The notes beneath the pieces were generated by a model that did no database searches, had not been told where the DNA came from, and saw nothing but the letters and a program-made list of their open reading frames with translations. Made by a program: the position numbers and the translations under genes. Shown piece by piece: positions 23,641-34,545 of a stretch of 64,000 nt of DNA. The first letter of the stretch is position 1; every line of letters starts with the position of its first letter. This DNA is from Ypsolopha sequella (lineage: Eukaryota; Arthropoda; Insecta; Lepidoptera; Ypsolophidae), in NCBI GenBank assembly GCA_934047225.1, contig OW204012.1, positions 12,276,001-12,340,000 of the forward strand, read 5' to 3'.

Positions 23641-25089
23641 AATAGGTTTAATAATCTCGTCTATGCATACCCTTAAAATCTATGCTAAAACCATGTTGGG
23701 ACTGGCAGACACCGTCGGCTTCAATTTCTTGACAAATCACATCAGCGCTGACCGAGAGAACACCAACATGACGTGCTCCAGTGGCAGGGGTCGTAGACCT
23801 CACGGGTTCGGGAGTCTTGGTTTTGGAGAGTTTTGGAACGGCCATTTTGTAAAGGTAGTTTATTTACGTGGCAAAGGATGTATTTTGTATGTATCATTAT
23901 TACCGAAATAAAATGGCTTTACAAGTCATTCCGAAAAATGTTATAACCCAGAAACCAAAACTTGGCGCGTAATATTATGACAAAATGTCAAAATGAAAAT
24001 TTACCCCGGAATTTACGGCGGTAAAATTTAACAGTTTTTACATTTCTGACAAGGTTTAGAAACGACTTCGAGAATTGTTTGGAGCTGTCTGGATGTCTTC
24101 GTTTTCATTCGGGTGGTTGTGGAACCGGTGACAGTTAAATTTAACATTTATCCGGTCGTTCAGGAACGCAACCTCAGCTACAAACGTTGTCATAATTTTA
24201 TCCGCACTAAATGACGGATTTTAATAGAGTTTAAAAGGGTGTTATTATAATGGTTAGGGTATTTTTGTGAGCAGAAAAATATAATCTGTGAGCAGAAATA
24301 GCTAATTGATCAGCAACTCATGATTTATGTCATTCTGGGTGGCTGTAACTATTTTTATACGGCTTTTTATATACACTCTAGGGGTAGTACCCACAAGACT
24401 GTATAGAGTCGGGGTGCTCTGATTCGTTTTTGGAACATATACAACCTATTTTTTGCATAGACATCTTTTCTCTGCTGATCAATCATGAAATCTTGCTGAT
24501 CAAGTAGTTATTTTGCGGACTGAATATTTATTATGCAAACTCATGTAAGCTGCCTATTTATGATTTAATTTTTGACCATTATCAACATTATTTTCGGAAC
24601 AATGATTGCTGCTTGATTTTTTTTATTGCAAATAAAATCTTTGTATGCTGACCAAATTATTTAAATGCATTTTAAAACGATTCCAAAAACTAATGTCCAT
24701 TGACGCGATAGCCAAATCCCGCATTAATTTTCATAGACAAAGTACATTACACTCGATTGAATGTCTAAGCTACATTGTATTATACGACATTTACTTATGA
24801 AAGTAACATATTTTTTCAGTTTTTAATATCATTTAAACCATCGGATTTGGTCAAAAACATAATTTTTATGATTTATTTCCAAAAACTTCAATCTTTAAAC
24901 TGATCTGTAAAGTGAATCAAGTAGTAATCAATAAATAAAATAAAATAATTCATTAAAAGATACTGTATTTGTCTTTACAAATGTGCTAACACAAAATACA
25001 AATAATACAAAAGTGAAGAGACAAAAAGGTCTAAGCTCGGCATACAGCTGACACACACGCAAACAGCCGCCGATTTTAATACTATGATG

Positions 25090-25505
25090 AAACACATAAA
25101 ATCAAAGTAACTAAAATAAATATTAACTACAAAATTAAACAAAATAAATTGAAACACAGAAAAAAAAAGCTAAAAAATTCATTACAAATTTTTAGAGCGA
25201 ACACCTAATCAAAGTAATAGCTATAAATATTAACTACAAAATTAAATAAAAAAATTGAAAAACAAAAGAAAAGAGCTAAAAAATTTAAATAAAAATTTTT
25301 AGAGGAAACACCTAATCAAAGTAATAACTATAAATATTAAACTACAGAATTAAACAAAATAAATTGAAAAACCGAAAAAATAAATAAGGTACAAAAATTT
25401 AAATACAAACTTTTAGAGGGAACACTTAATCAAAGTAACTACAATAAATATTAACTATAAAATTAAACAAAATAAATTGAAAAAAAGAAAAAAGGTACAA
25501 AAATG
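25090..25505 (+). repeat. Minisatellite, about four units of 105-115 bp
   Basis: Units carry aatcaaagta, aaatattaactac and ttagagsgaacacct (s = g or c). A detached part-unit (tttagagggaacacctaaat) occurs at 26187-26206 on the far side of the palindrome/LINE block, so that block was probably inserted into the array. Confidence 0.7.
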
Positions 25506-25554
25506 TATATACTAATACGAATAAATATAACCTTAGCTATATAAGCTTTTTATT

Positions 25555-25698
25555 TGTAGTTTTAAGCAATTATACTAGTTAAAAAAAGACAAACTTTATA
25601 TTTTTTCGAAATATTTCGGCCTCACTGATGAGGCCGAAATATTTCGAAAAAATATAAAGTTTGTCTTTTTTTAACTAGTATAATTGCTTAAAACTACA
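25555..25698. repeat. Perfect 144-bp palindrome
   Basis: Arms 25555-25624 and 25629-25698 are exact reverse complements over 70 bp, with only the 4-base centre ctga. The centre reads CTGATGAGGCCGAAA (25625-25639), recalling hammerhead-core sequence, but the stem II hairpin is absent. No ORF. It is next to a LINE tail. Confidence 0.9.
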
Positions 25699-25724
25699 TA
25701 TATACTAATACATAATAGCATAGT

Positions 25725-26180
25725 ACGCATGGGACCTAAAATCTATAACAACTTGCCTCATGAAATAAAAGACCTGGACTTGATACATTTTAAATACAAA
25801 CTTTGGACATACCTTATTGAAAAATGCTATTATACTATTTCTGAGTTTCTTAACAAATGTTAAATGAAATTATTAATTTCCATAGGGCTTTTTATTATTC
25901 TATAACTGCGACATTTTTTGAGTTTATTAAGTATTATGTTAAATTGAATTGAATTATTATATTGTCTAATTTATTATTTTAATGACATGAATGTGAATTA
26001 TGATGTTATTGTAAATGCATCTATATAAAAACTGTTTTATTATTGTTTATTATTGTTTTATGAAATTTTGTACGCCTCTGAGGCAAAACATAGAGCACAT
26101 TAAATATTGTTGTCATCTACGCATGTAAACCTATGTTTCACAAATAAATTATTTGATTGATTGATTGATTGATTGATTGA
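25725..26180 (+). mobile_element. LINE 3' end with (GATT)n tail
   Basis: Plus-frame residues MGPKIYNNLPHEIKDLDL and FKYKLWTYLIEKCYY match the C-terminal block of Jockey-type ORF2. About 300 bp of 3' UTR follow, ending in (GATT)n at 26151-26179. Confidence 0.75.
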
Positions 26181-26723
26181 CTAAGTTTTAGAGGGAACAC
26201 CTAAATCAAAGTAACTACTAAGATGCTGAATCATTATGGTAACAATATTATCATATCAAGTCTGCACAGACGATCCCCAATCATTTGTTTTCGTGAGAGT
26301 GTTGATAAAATAATCCACAAACAATGGTATGAAGAGAGAAACTGATAAATCCGAAGAGCGTATCATGATAGTAAAATCAGCAGCAATAATAAAAGAAGAA
26401 ATACGCTCTCAAGCCTAAGATTTGACAACATACTCCGCTGCAAGCAGGGACATCGGGAAAAAATATGTTGTTCCACAAAACTTACTATGTTTCGTCGATG
26501 TACTGATAGAATCAAAAACGAATTCTCAAAACGCCCTAATAAACGTCAAAGTATGAGTGAAGCTCTTATTTTAGCTTGTCGTCCCAGATAATTTATATCT
26601 CCGATTCTTTTAAGACTTGGTGTCTGCATTAATCACAATTATGCTTTTCGCATGATAATAGATATTTTGAGCAGTGTAGGTTTCTGTGTACCATATACAG
26701 AAGTGCAGAAGCTTGAGCACTCT

Positions 26724-26870
26724 TTAAATGCAGCCCCTATGAAACAGACGTTTTCGAAACCCAGCCTGCTCTGGAGGTTGAAAGTCGTCGAATCTTGGGG
26801 CGAGACGATTTGTGATAACTCTTGAGAAAAGCTTGTAGATTAACGTAAAGATTGCAGGAAAAATAAAGCG
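26724..26870 (-). pseudogene. LINE RT fragment, RTE-like
   Basis: The minus frame contains YKLFSRVITNRL and PPEQAGFRKR, the RT block 'lYKlfsrvi..Rl....d..qp.eQAGFR'. It fuses at 26870-26972 into a reverse copy of repeat family A. The flank 26200-26720 shows no gene. Confidence 0.65.
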
Positions 26871-26974
26871 GTTGCGAAATTCACGAAAAAAAATGACAAA
26901 ATTAAATTTATCATCCACAATACGGAACCCTAGGTACGCGAGTTTGATTCCTACTTGGCCGGTTTTTTTTTAAA

Positions 26975-28190
26975 AAAGCTTTTAGTATTTGTGTAAGACC
27001 CGTTAAAATACATAAAATACATTGCAGTTGATCATATAGCACACACATAGGAAAAATATTGAAAATTACAAACATTTAATTATTTAAGAAGTTTCAATGA
27101 CTAACTTAGTTATACCCGTTAGATACATAGAGTTCAATAGATCGTAAATGTCAACAATTTTGCTAACGCCCTGTATATCAAGTTAAAACTGATACCTCCT
27201 ACAAAAGTCTACGACCCCATGGTGCTTCAAAATTAGGCTTCTCACCCGATGCGAATAAAGGTAATTGTACTTTATATAATCAATTTCCTACAAATTAGCG
27301 TACCATGACAACCTACAGGACACTTCTAGTTGACTTAGAAATTTCATATACAATTTCCATAGCTTAATTTTTAAAATATTTTTTTTTTCCGAGAATATAC
27401 GCCATTTTTTCATTATTTTGGTATTTTACATTTACCATCATGATTTTTTAAAAATTGTCCGATGAACTTGTTACTTGACGATTTTAGACATTATACTGAT
27501 TGTGATGTGTGATTGCTAATAAAAAAAAGTGGTCTGTCTCTGTCTGTCTACTCATCTGACATCTAGCTGTCAAATTAGTCTGAAGCAAATGATTATAAAT
27601 TTATCTTGATAGCATATATACAAATATCTAAACAGCCAATACTCAAGTGACGTCACACGAGAGCAAATGGAAGTTGCAGCCTTTTCGTAAAATTATGCAT
27701 CATCATGAGGTTCTATAGACCAAAACTTCGAAAATACGGCTTGTTAAACCTAAATCTCGAAATGGTTTTCAGATTAACACACCTTAACATAATTTAATTT
27801 ATGCCAATTAGGCCATACATAGGCAAAAATCTAAAAAAATAAATTAATTATTTTGTAAGTTATAGCTAACCAACTTAATTGGACCTTGTATATACATAGA
27901 CTTTAGTAGATTGTAAGTGTCAAGTTAAGTTAAGTTGGATCCCCTTAACTGCAAGTGGAATTTGGTATGTGTAATGGAACTCTTTGTGCGCGAGTTCGAC
28001 TCGCACTTGGCTGGTTTTTTTTTCATAAAGGCCGCTATAAAATCCAATCCTACCAAAAATTAAAAGCTTTATACTTGACTAGTAACTGAAAAAAATATGG
28101 TGCTTTTGTCCGGTGTGTCCACATGTTTGTATATAAGGGCCTCTACTAGATAGAATAGGATAGGATTTTATACGGGGGCTGGATTAACTA
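26975..28190. other. Downstream flank of the synthase, no gene seen
   Basis: I looked here on the minus strand for a separate thioesterase exon and found none: no GxSxG-bearing open frame. AT-rich, with a family A end fragment at 27985-28022. Confidence 0.5.
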
Positions 28191-28196
28191 TTTATT
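28191..28196 (-). promoter_or_regulatory. Candidate poly(A) signal of the FAS-like gene
   Basis: The minus strand reads AATAAA 38 bases past the stop codon. The position is consistent with a real transcript end immediately after the ACP, arguing against a downstream thioesterase exon. Confidence 0.45.
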
Positions 28197-28233
28197 TAGC
28201 ATATCGAGGAAATGTTGGTCAGTATACTTTAGT

Positions 28234-31200
28234 TTATTTGTTTAATTCTTGTTCTTCTTCAACATCTTCTTCCTGATTCGAGTCGCTAGACATTTCTTTC
28301 AGTTTGGCAAATGTTAATCCATAAATTTCTTTAGAAGACAATATAATGTCATAACTTCTTTCTAACGTTTGCTTGATTTCTGTAATCATTATAGAATCGA
28401 TGCCAAGATTTAAAAAAGTGGTCGAGTTGACAGTATAAAAATGTTGTATGCCCATTATGTCACTAATTGCTTGTATTAAATAATTTTTATGTATGTTGGC
28501 TTTAGAATTCGCGGTTTTATCTTCCAAAACCCAAGAGCTAACGATACTACCGAAATCATTTTCAAGTAACAAATCCATCGTGTCTAGACAACTTTTTATA
28601 CTCTGCGGTGAACAACCGCCTATTACTGTATCGTTATTACCACCTACAATATCTATAACCATTCCAACGTCTGCTATAGGACCCCATTGGATAGCAAGTC
28701 CTGGGAAACCTGCTGCTCTTCTTTGTTCTATGAGTCTTTCCATAGAAGAATTAGCCAGAGCATAGTTAGATTGTCCTGGCGAGCCAAAACCAGCCGCTAT
28801 CGAAGACATAACAACAAAGAAATCTAACATTTGGCAGTATTTTCTCGATAAAAGGTCCAAGTTCTTTGTAGCACTGAACTTTGGTTTAGATACAAGTTCG
28901 AAATGCGCTATATTTAAATTATTTAGAAGGTGGTCGTGAAGTAAAGCAGCTAGGTTGATTATCCCACCAATTGGAGCTATCTTATTACTTTCTAATAACA
29001 GTTTTTCAGTGTCCTCGATAGTAGTGACGTCTCTTGTAGATATAACTACATTAGCTCCTTGTTTTTTCCATCGATCAACGCACATGGATTGATACCCAGT
29101 TTTTATCCCAGAACGTGTTGTTAGTACCATGTATTTTGTTCCCCGAGATATCATCCAATTAGCCAACTCTAGTCCAAAGCCACCTAAGCCACCAACGAGA
29201 ATGTAACATTTATCAGGATGTAGGTACGTTTTTGATATACCTGCTACAGTTTTTACTGCAGGCTTTGTAATTTCTTCGGTTTCTTCGTCTCTTATTTTGA
29301 TTATTACTTTACCTATGTGTTTACCTGCTGCCATGTATCTGAATCCTTCTTTAATTCTGTTATCGCTAAACACGGTAGATGGCAACGGCTTAATATCATC
29401 ATTTAAAATACCTTCTTTGAGTAATTGTATAACTTGTTGTTTTTCATTTGACCCATCGTAGCAAAGATCATCCAAAAGTATGCCATGAAATGTTGTGTTC
29501 TTTAAGAAAAATGCCATTCCAAGTGCATTGTTTTTGCTCAGATCTGCCTTTCCAATTTCAAGAAACCTGCCCTTAACAGCTAAACATCTTAGAGATGCTT
29601 TCAATTTTTCTTTAGCAAGAGAATTTAACACGACATCAACACCACGTCCATGTGTTTCTTCAAGAACCAATTTTTCAAAAGATGTATCTCTAGAATTTCC
29701 AATATTTCTGTCCGTCAGGACAGGAAATCTTTTCTTTAAAAAATCTCGTTTTTCGTTAGTCCCTACAGTAGTAAAAACTGTACAACCATAATTGAGTGCG
29801 ATTGTTATGCTGGCAAGACCTACGCCACCCGCCCCAGCGTGTATTAAAACACATTCTCCTTTTTGTAACTTACCTCGAACAATTAATGCGTAGTAACTGG
29901 TCGCGTAGCAAACAGGAATTGTAGCAGCCTGTTCCATGGTCCATTTTTGTGGGACATCCCACACAAAATCATTTGGATCTACAAGAACTGTAGTAGCGAG
30001 TCCTTTAGCATGCACTATGCCCATAACACGTCTTCCTGAACTGTCTCTTCCGACAAACTCCAAACCAAGGATACAGTCCTCATAATCTAAATTACCCGGT
30101 AAAGAATCAGCTGTTAAATTACCTGTGGCTAGCATAATATCTCTAAAGTTAAGTGGAGCATAATACACACTAAAAATTTTTTTTACAGATGATTCTTCTT
30201 TGTAGAAATTGAGATTACTTTTTATCCAACTGAGACTATTTAAGTTTCCTTTTATCAATGTGTTAACGTAGGCATGTTCCATCTGGATGGTATCTGGTAA
30301 ATCTGTTTTGTCCAAGCTCAAATAATGGTACCGACCCCATTTTTTTTCTTTTAACACATTTGCAAAGAGATTTTTTTCTAATTGCGTTGCGTAAAAAGGC
30401 TCAGTTTTTGAAAATGCAGATGCCATGTCATCTTGAATAAACACGTAACGAATTCCTAAACATTCTTTTTGTATACTATTAGAAAAACCTATTATCCCAG
30501 ATGTAGCTTCTCCTTGTGCGACCAAAAGAATTTTACGTTTTTGGGTTAAAGCAAATTTTAATTTTTCAAGCCACTGAAATTTTTTTTCAGTCACATTTAT
30601 TATTATTTGATCGTTTTGATTTTCTATTTTAGTCAATAATAAGTATGACTTTCCTAGTACTGTCTGCCTAGCTACCAAAACAAGTCCGCAATCCTTTATA
30701 AGAGACATTTTAACAATTCCAATTTCGATAAGTATAATATAGCCAGTTGATTTAAGAGATTTAATCAAATTTAACAATATTTTTGAATTTTCGGTATTCA
30801 AAACATTGTTTGCTGCAATGAAGTGTACTGTTTTTGTTACTGGTGCAATAGCAAAATCGTGGTTTAAGTTTTTTATTCTTTCGAATTTAAGTACATAATT
30901 AGGATTTGCAGGAAGGGCCAGTTGAATATCACAACAAATTTGTGGTTTACTATCAAAAATATTCAAGACCATAGGAGCAATCAATTCTTTTTCTGACGAA
31001 AAAGTTTCTATTCCCTTTAAATTAAGACCACCAACATTTTCCACTATTATAGAAATAAATTTGTTTAAAACGTCTTGTTCAGTTTTTTTTTGATCATTGT
31101 CTTCATAGGGTTCAAAATTATATTTATCCAGGCTTGTAAAATGTTGGGCTTTTTTGTACGTTTGTGTCAGCGATAATTTTATTCCTCTCATCTCAACACC

Positions 31201-34200
31201 TCCTGCATTAATTATTTGAAGTTTAGGATAATAGTTTACCGTATAATAACTTCTAATAACGCCATCAGATATGTGCTTTAAAGGATCAATGGCTACATAC
31301 TGAAGTTTCGTTGGTAAAAAAACGTTTGAGGATTCGATGGAAGCCAAAAAATATACTTGTAGCATGTTATCCATGAATACTATCCAATTCTTGACCCAAT
31401 CCAGCTTACCAGTATTTATGTAACGGTCCCATAATTGTAAACCTTGGAATATTCCAGTATAATTGAATCCAAGTATTCTAAAATATTTATAAATGTCATT
31501 TTTATTTAATTCCGTCTGTTTATTGTCATTATTGATGTTAGGAAATTGTAGTGCGTAATTTTCGTGCTCATTTTGGATCCTTATTTGTCCTGTCACAACA
31601 GAAGATCCACTTTCACAAATTTCAAAACTACCGTTTGTTAAAATTTTAACTACAAATTTAACTTCGCCTTCCTTCGGTAAAACTGTTACTCTCAAAAAAT
31701 TAACCTCTTCAAAAACTATAGGCAGCTTCTCAAAATGAACATTTTGAATTTTAGCAAAAGCTTCCCATACGAGAACAAGGAAGCCAGTAGCTGGAAAGAG
31801 TATTGTACCATTTATCGTATGGCCAGCTAAAAATTTGTGTTTTTCTTTAGAAATATCGATTGCTATGACGCTGCTTTTTTCAGTTTTATTGAACTTTGTG
31901 TAAAAATCTGGAACAGTCCATTGAGTTGAATGATTCCAACTTATTAATGAATTGAGCATTGGAGTACCACGACTAACCGGAAACTTTACCGATGGATACA
32001 GTTTACTAACATCAGGTTGTGCGCCGGTATTATGTAGCTTTCCAATACTGGAGAGTAGTAATTCAATATTACTGGAATAGTTCCTGTAATGAAGACCTAT
32101 ATAAGTAAAAGTCTCTGGTAAAGATTTTTTCATAACAGTTCTCAAAGAGCAGTGCGGTGCTATTTCTATAGTTATAGCGTTATCTGGGATAAGTTTGATA
32201 GTTTCATAAAAATTAACTGGTGATAAGAGATTGTTAACAAAGTACTCCGGGCTACTGAATTTGGCTTTTGATGTATTCCAATCAATTTTAGGTATAGATG
32301 ATGAAAGCCATACTGAAGATCTTTTTTGAGGATTTGGAATAATTTTTTCCATAATGTTCCTGAGCTTAGGACCAGCATCTTTTATATATTTTGAATGAAA
32401 TGCAAATCCAGAGCTGTTAATTACTCTAGCAAATATGTTTTTAGATTTTAAATGTTTTACAGTTTGTTGAATTGATTGTACTGGTCCTGCGATTGTCACT
32501 AAATCAACAGCAAAATGAACAGCCAACTGTACATCAGATGGACAAATCTGAGCTGTTTTTTCCCAAGTTAGACCAACAACTGCCATTCCACCAGGAATTA
32601 GTTCTGATTCTGTAAGAACTTTTCCTCTCCAATAAGCTAATAAAATGGTTTGCTCAAGTGTCAAAGATCCATCTGCATAAGCGCAAGATAGTTCACCGAC
32701 TGACATTCCAATTATACCATCTGGCTTAATACCAATAGATTTTAATACATCTACAAGTCCAATTTGGATCGAAATTATCATAATAAAACTATTTGTCACG
32801 TTGTAAAATGTTTCCTCAGTATTATTGAACATTAAATCCATTAAATCTATACCTTCAGGTTTTAAAACTTCTGCACATCGTTGAAAACTCAATTTAAATA
32901 TTTCAATTTCTAGTAAATCTTTTCCCATGCCAGGCCATTGCGTCCCCATACCAGAAAATACAAACCAAATTGGTCTGTTTTTCTGCGTGGATTGGTAATT
33001 TTCTATTTCGCTAATGTGGCTATCTCCCAAGATACAATAACCTCGAAATTCATGTCCAAGTATTTTATGTTGGAATATATTATGTAACAGACCTATAAAC
33101 TCATTGTCATTTTTATTTTGTATAATGCGGTCAAATAGAACTTCACATGCTTTTTTAGTCCGTCCTGAAACTACTAGTATTTTTTTAAGCCCTTCCGTCC
33201 TACATTTTATTTTCGTATCAGTATATTTATTTGTTTTAGGATTAATCTTTAAAATGACATGTGCATTGGATCCTCCGAATCCAAACGAATTTATACCGGT
33301 TATATCACCTCTCCAAATAGTTGGTTTATCAACAACTTTAATTTTGCCATCGATTATTGGTGATATATTAGGGTTAGGCGATTTAAAATGGAGATTACCA
33401 GGTATGACACCACTTTCTGTTGCAATGAGTATTTTGGCTATAGAGCAAAGGCCACTAGCACTTTCTGAATGCCCCATATTAGATTTTACTGATCCTATTA
33501 ACAGAGGATCCTGACGTTTCCTGCAAAATATTTGTGATATTGCGTTGACTTCTGCTGGATCACCAACTGGGGTCCCAGTACCATGAGCTTCAATATAATA
33601 TACATTGCTTGGATCAAGTCCAGATTCATCATAAATCTGTTTAAGTAATTGACTTTGCATGAAACTGGATGGGTAAGTTATACCTTGATCTGTATATCCA
33701 TCAGAGTTAGCCATTGTATTTATTATAGTTGCGTAAATTCTTTTAGCTTCTGCTGATTTTTGAAGAAAAATCACAACAACTGCCTCAGAACGCACATATC
33801 CATTTCCTTCTGCATCAAAAGCTTTACACTTGCCTTCAGGCGAAAGCATGTTCAATTTATGAAAATTTAAAACATTACTGGGTGTAAGATCTATACTTGT
33901 ACCACCAACAACAGCTGCATCACATTCCCCTGTTCTAATAGCCTGGACAGCAAGGTGCAGAGCATAAAATGATGAAGAGCAAGCAGTATCGACAGTCAAA
34001 GATGGTCCTTTAAAATCAAAAGAAAATGAGATTCGATTCGAAAACATCGAACTTGCGGAACCAGTTATCGAGTAACCGTTTATATTTTCTGGACGGTCTA
34101 ACATTTCATCAATATTAAAAACACTCGATCCTATATAAACACCTGTTTTGGATCCCCTTAAGTCACTTGGGTTGATACCAGCGTCTATGATTGCTTCGTA

Positions 34201-34464
34201 GGTTACTTCAAGAAGAATTCGTAATTGAGGGTCCATGGCTTGGGTTTGCTTAGCATGAATACTGAAAAAAGCAGCATCAAATGAGGCCAGATCTTTTATC
34301 TTGCCCAAGCGAGTTGGCATGGAATACAGATGCTTCGGCCATCGTCTGTTGTCATCAGTCACCATGTCAACGCCTTTGTATAGATTTTCCTTAAACTCTT
34401 CAACGTTGTTAGACTCGGGGAAGCGTCCAGAGAACCCGCTGATCACGATGTCGGGTTGAAGCAT
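28234..34464 (-). CDS. Thioesterase-less animal-type fatty acid/polyketide synthase, single exon
   Basis: Multidomain type I synthase, presumably cytosolic. Domains along 2076 residues: ketosynthase about 1-410 (Cys162 in DTACSSS, His294 in EAHGTGT, His332 in SNMGHSE); acyltransferase about 500-800 (Ser588 in GMSVGE, Arg613 in YWRGK, His690 in AFHSKY); dehydratase about 865-1100 (His882 in HTINGTILFP, Asp1032 in FMDNML); a degenerate region 1110-1420 with no SAM-binding motif; enoyl reductase about 1430-1730 (HAGAGGVG at 1542-1549); ketoreductase about 1750-1950 (GGLGGFG, Lys1862, Ser1887/1888, Tyr1901); ACP about 1990-2060 (Ser2024 in LGIDS). The protein stops 50 residues after that serine, so the C-terminal thioesterase of animal FAS (about 2500 residues) is absent. 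The start gives the usual FAS N-terminus DIVISGFSGRFPES. A consensus-like acceptor (ttattttag) lies 8 bases upstream, so a noncoding 5' exon is possible. No frameshift or internal stop. Could be an insect FAS paralogue or an AFPK-like PKS. Confidence 0.93.
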   Translation of the reverse strand: MLQPDIVISGFSGRFPESNNVEEFKENLYKGVDMVTDDNRRWPKHLYSMPTRLGKIKDLASFDAAFFSIHAKQTQAMDPQLRILLEVTYEAIIDAGINPSDLRGSKTGVYIGSSVFNIDEMLDRPENINGYSITGSASSMFSNRISFSFDFKGPSLTVDTACSSSFYALHLAVQAIRTGECDAAVVGGTSIDLTPSNVLNFHKLNMLSPEGKCKAFDAEGNGYVRSEAVVVIFLQKSAEAKRIYATIINTMANSDGYTDQGITYPSSFMQSQLLKQIYDESGLDPSNVYYIEAHGTGTPVGDPAEVNAISQIFCRKRQDPLLIGSVKSNMGHSESASGLCSIAKILIATESGVIPGNLHFKSPNPNISPIIDGKIKVVDKPTIWRGDITGINSFGFGGSNAHVILKINPKTNKYTDTKIKCRTEGLKKILVVSGRTKKACEVLFDRIIQNKNDNEFIGLLHNIFQHKILGHEFRGYCILGDSHISEIENYQSTQKNRPIWFVFSGMGTQWPGMGKDLLEIEIFKLSFQRCAEVLKPEGIDLMDLMFNNTEETFYNVTNSFIMIISIQIGLVDVLKSIGIKPDGIIGMSVGELSCAYADGSLTLEQTILLAYWRGKVLTESELIPGGMAVVGLTWEKTAQICPSDVQLAVHFAVDLVTIAGPVQSIQQTVKHLKSKNIFARVINSSGFAFHSKYIKDAGPKLRNIMEKIIPNPQKRSSVWLSSSIPKIDWNTSKAKFSSPEYFVNNLLSPVNFYETIKLIPDNAITIEIAPHCSLRTVMKKSLPETFTYIGLHYRNYSSNIELLLSSIGKLHNTGAQPDVSKLYPSVKFPVSRGTPMLNSLISWNHSTQWTVPDFYTKFNKTEKSSVIAIDISKEKHKFLAGHTINGTILFPATGFLVLVWEAFAKIQNVHFEKLPIVFEEVNFLRVTVLPKEGEVKFVVKILTNGSFEICESGSSVVTGQIRIQNEHENYALQFPNINNDNKQTELNKNDIYKYFRILGFNYTGIFQGLQLWDRYINTGKLDWVKNWIVFMDNMLQVYFLASIESSNVFLPTKLQYVAIDPLKHISDGVIRSYYTVNYYPKLQIINAGGVEMRGIKLSLTQTYKKAQHFTSLDKYNFEPYEDNDQKKTEQDVLNKFISIIVENVGGLNLKGIETFSSEKELIAPMVLNIFDSKPQICCDIQLALPANPNYVLKFERIKNLNHDFAIAPVTKTVHFIAANNVLNTENSKILLNLIKSLKSTGYIILIEIGIVKMSLIKDCGLVLVARQTVLGKSYLLLTKIENQNDQIIINVTEKKFQWLEKLKFALTQKRKILLVAQGEATSGIIGFSNSIQKECLGIRYVFIQDDMASAFSKTEPFYATQLEKNLFANVLKEKKWGRYHYLSLDKTDLPDTIQMEHAYVNTLIKGNLNSLSWIKSNLNFYKEESSVKKIFSVYYAPLNFRDIMLATGNLTADSLPGNLDYEDCILGLEFVGRDSSGRRVMGIVHAKGLATTVLVDPNDFVWDVPQKWTMEQAATIPVCYATSYYALIVRGKLQKGECVLIHAGAGGVGLASITIALNYGCTVFTTVGTNEKRDFLKKRFPVLTDRNIGNSRDTSFEKLVLEETHGRGVDVVLNSLAKEKLKASLRCLAVKGRFLEIGKADLSKNNALGMAFFLKNTTFHGILLDDLCYDGSNEKQQVIQLLKEGILNDDIKPLPSTVFSDNRIKEGFRYMAAGKHIGKVIIKIRDEETEEITKPAVKTVAGISKTYLHPDKCYILVGGLGGFGLELANWMISRGTKYMVLTTRSGIKTGYQSMCVDRWKKQGANVVISTRDVTTIEDTEKLLLESNKIAPIGGIINLAALLHDHLLNNLNIAHFELVSKPKFSATKNLDLLSRKYCQMLDFFVVMSSIAAGFGSPGQSNYALANSSMERLIEQRRAAGFPGLAIQWGPIADVGMVIDIVGGNNDTVIGGCSPQSIKSCLDTMDLLLENDFGSIVSSWVLEDKTANSKANIHKNYLIQAISDIMGIQHFYTVNSTTFLNLGIDSIMITEIKQTLERSYDIILSSKEIYGLTFAKLKEMSSDSNQEEDVEEEQELNK

Positions 34465-34545
34465 TCTCGGTGCTAAAATAACATAATCGTTGTGAATAAA
34501 TGAGCTTGCACATGTAAATTAACAAAGAAATAAATTACTCATAGT

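Noticed and set aside
25625..25660. Functional hammerhead ribozyme inside the 144-bp palindrome
   Set aside because: The CUGAUGA and GAAA boxes are separated only by GGCC, so no stem II can form; kept as a possible relic only.
26975..28190. Separate thioesterase gene or exon downstream of the synthase
   Set aside because: No open minus-strand frame with a GxSxG motif or splice-compatible exon was seen.
28493..33514. Plus-strand frames over the synthase (28493-28765, 29495-29791, 33104-33514)
   Set aside because: Antisense readings of a strongly supported coding region with no domain of their own.
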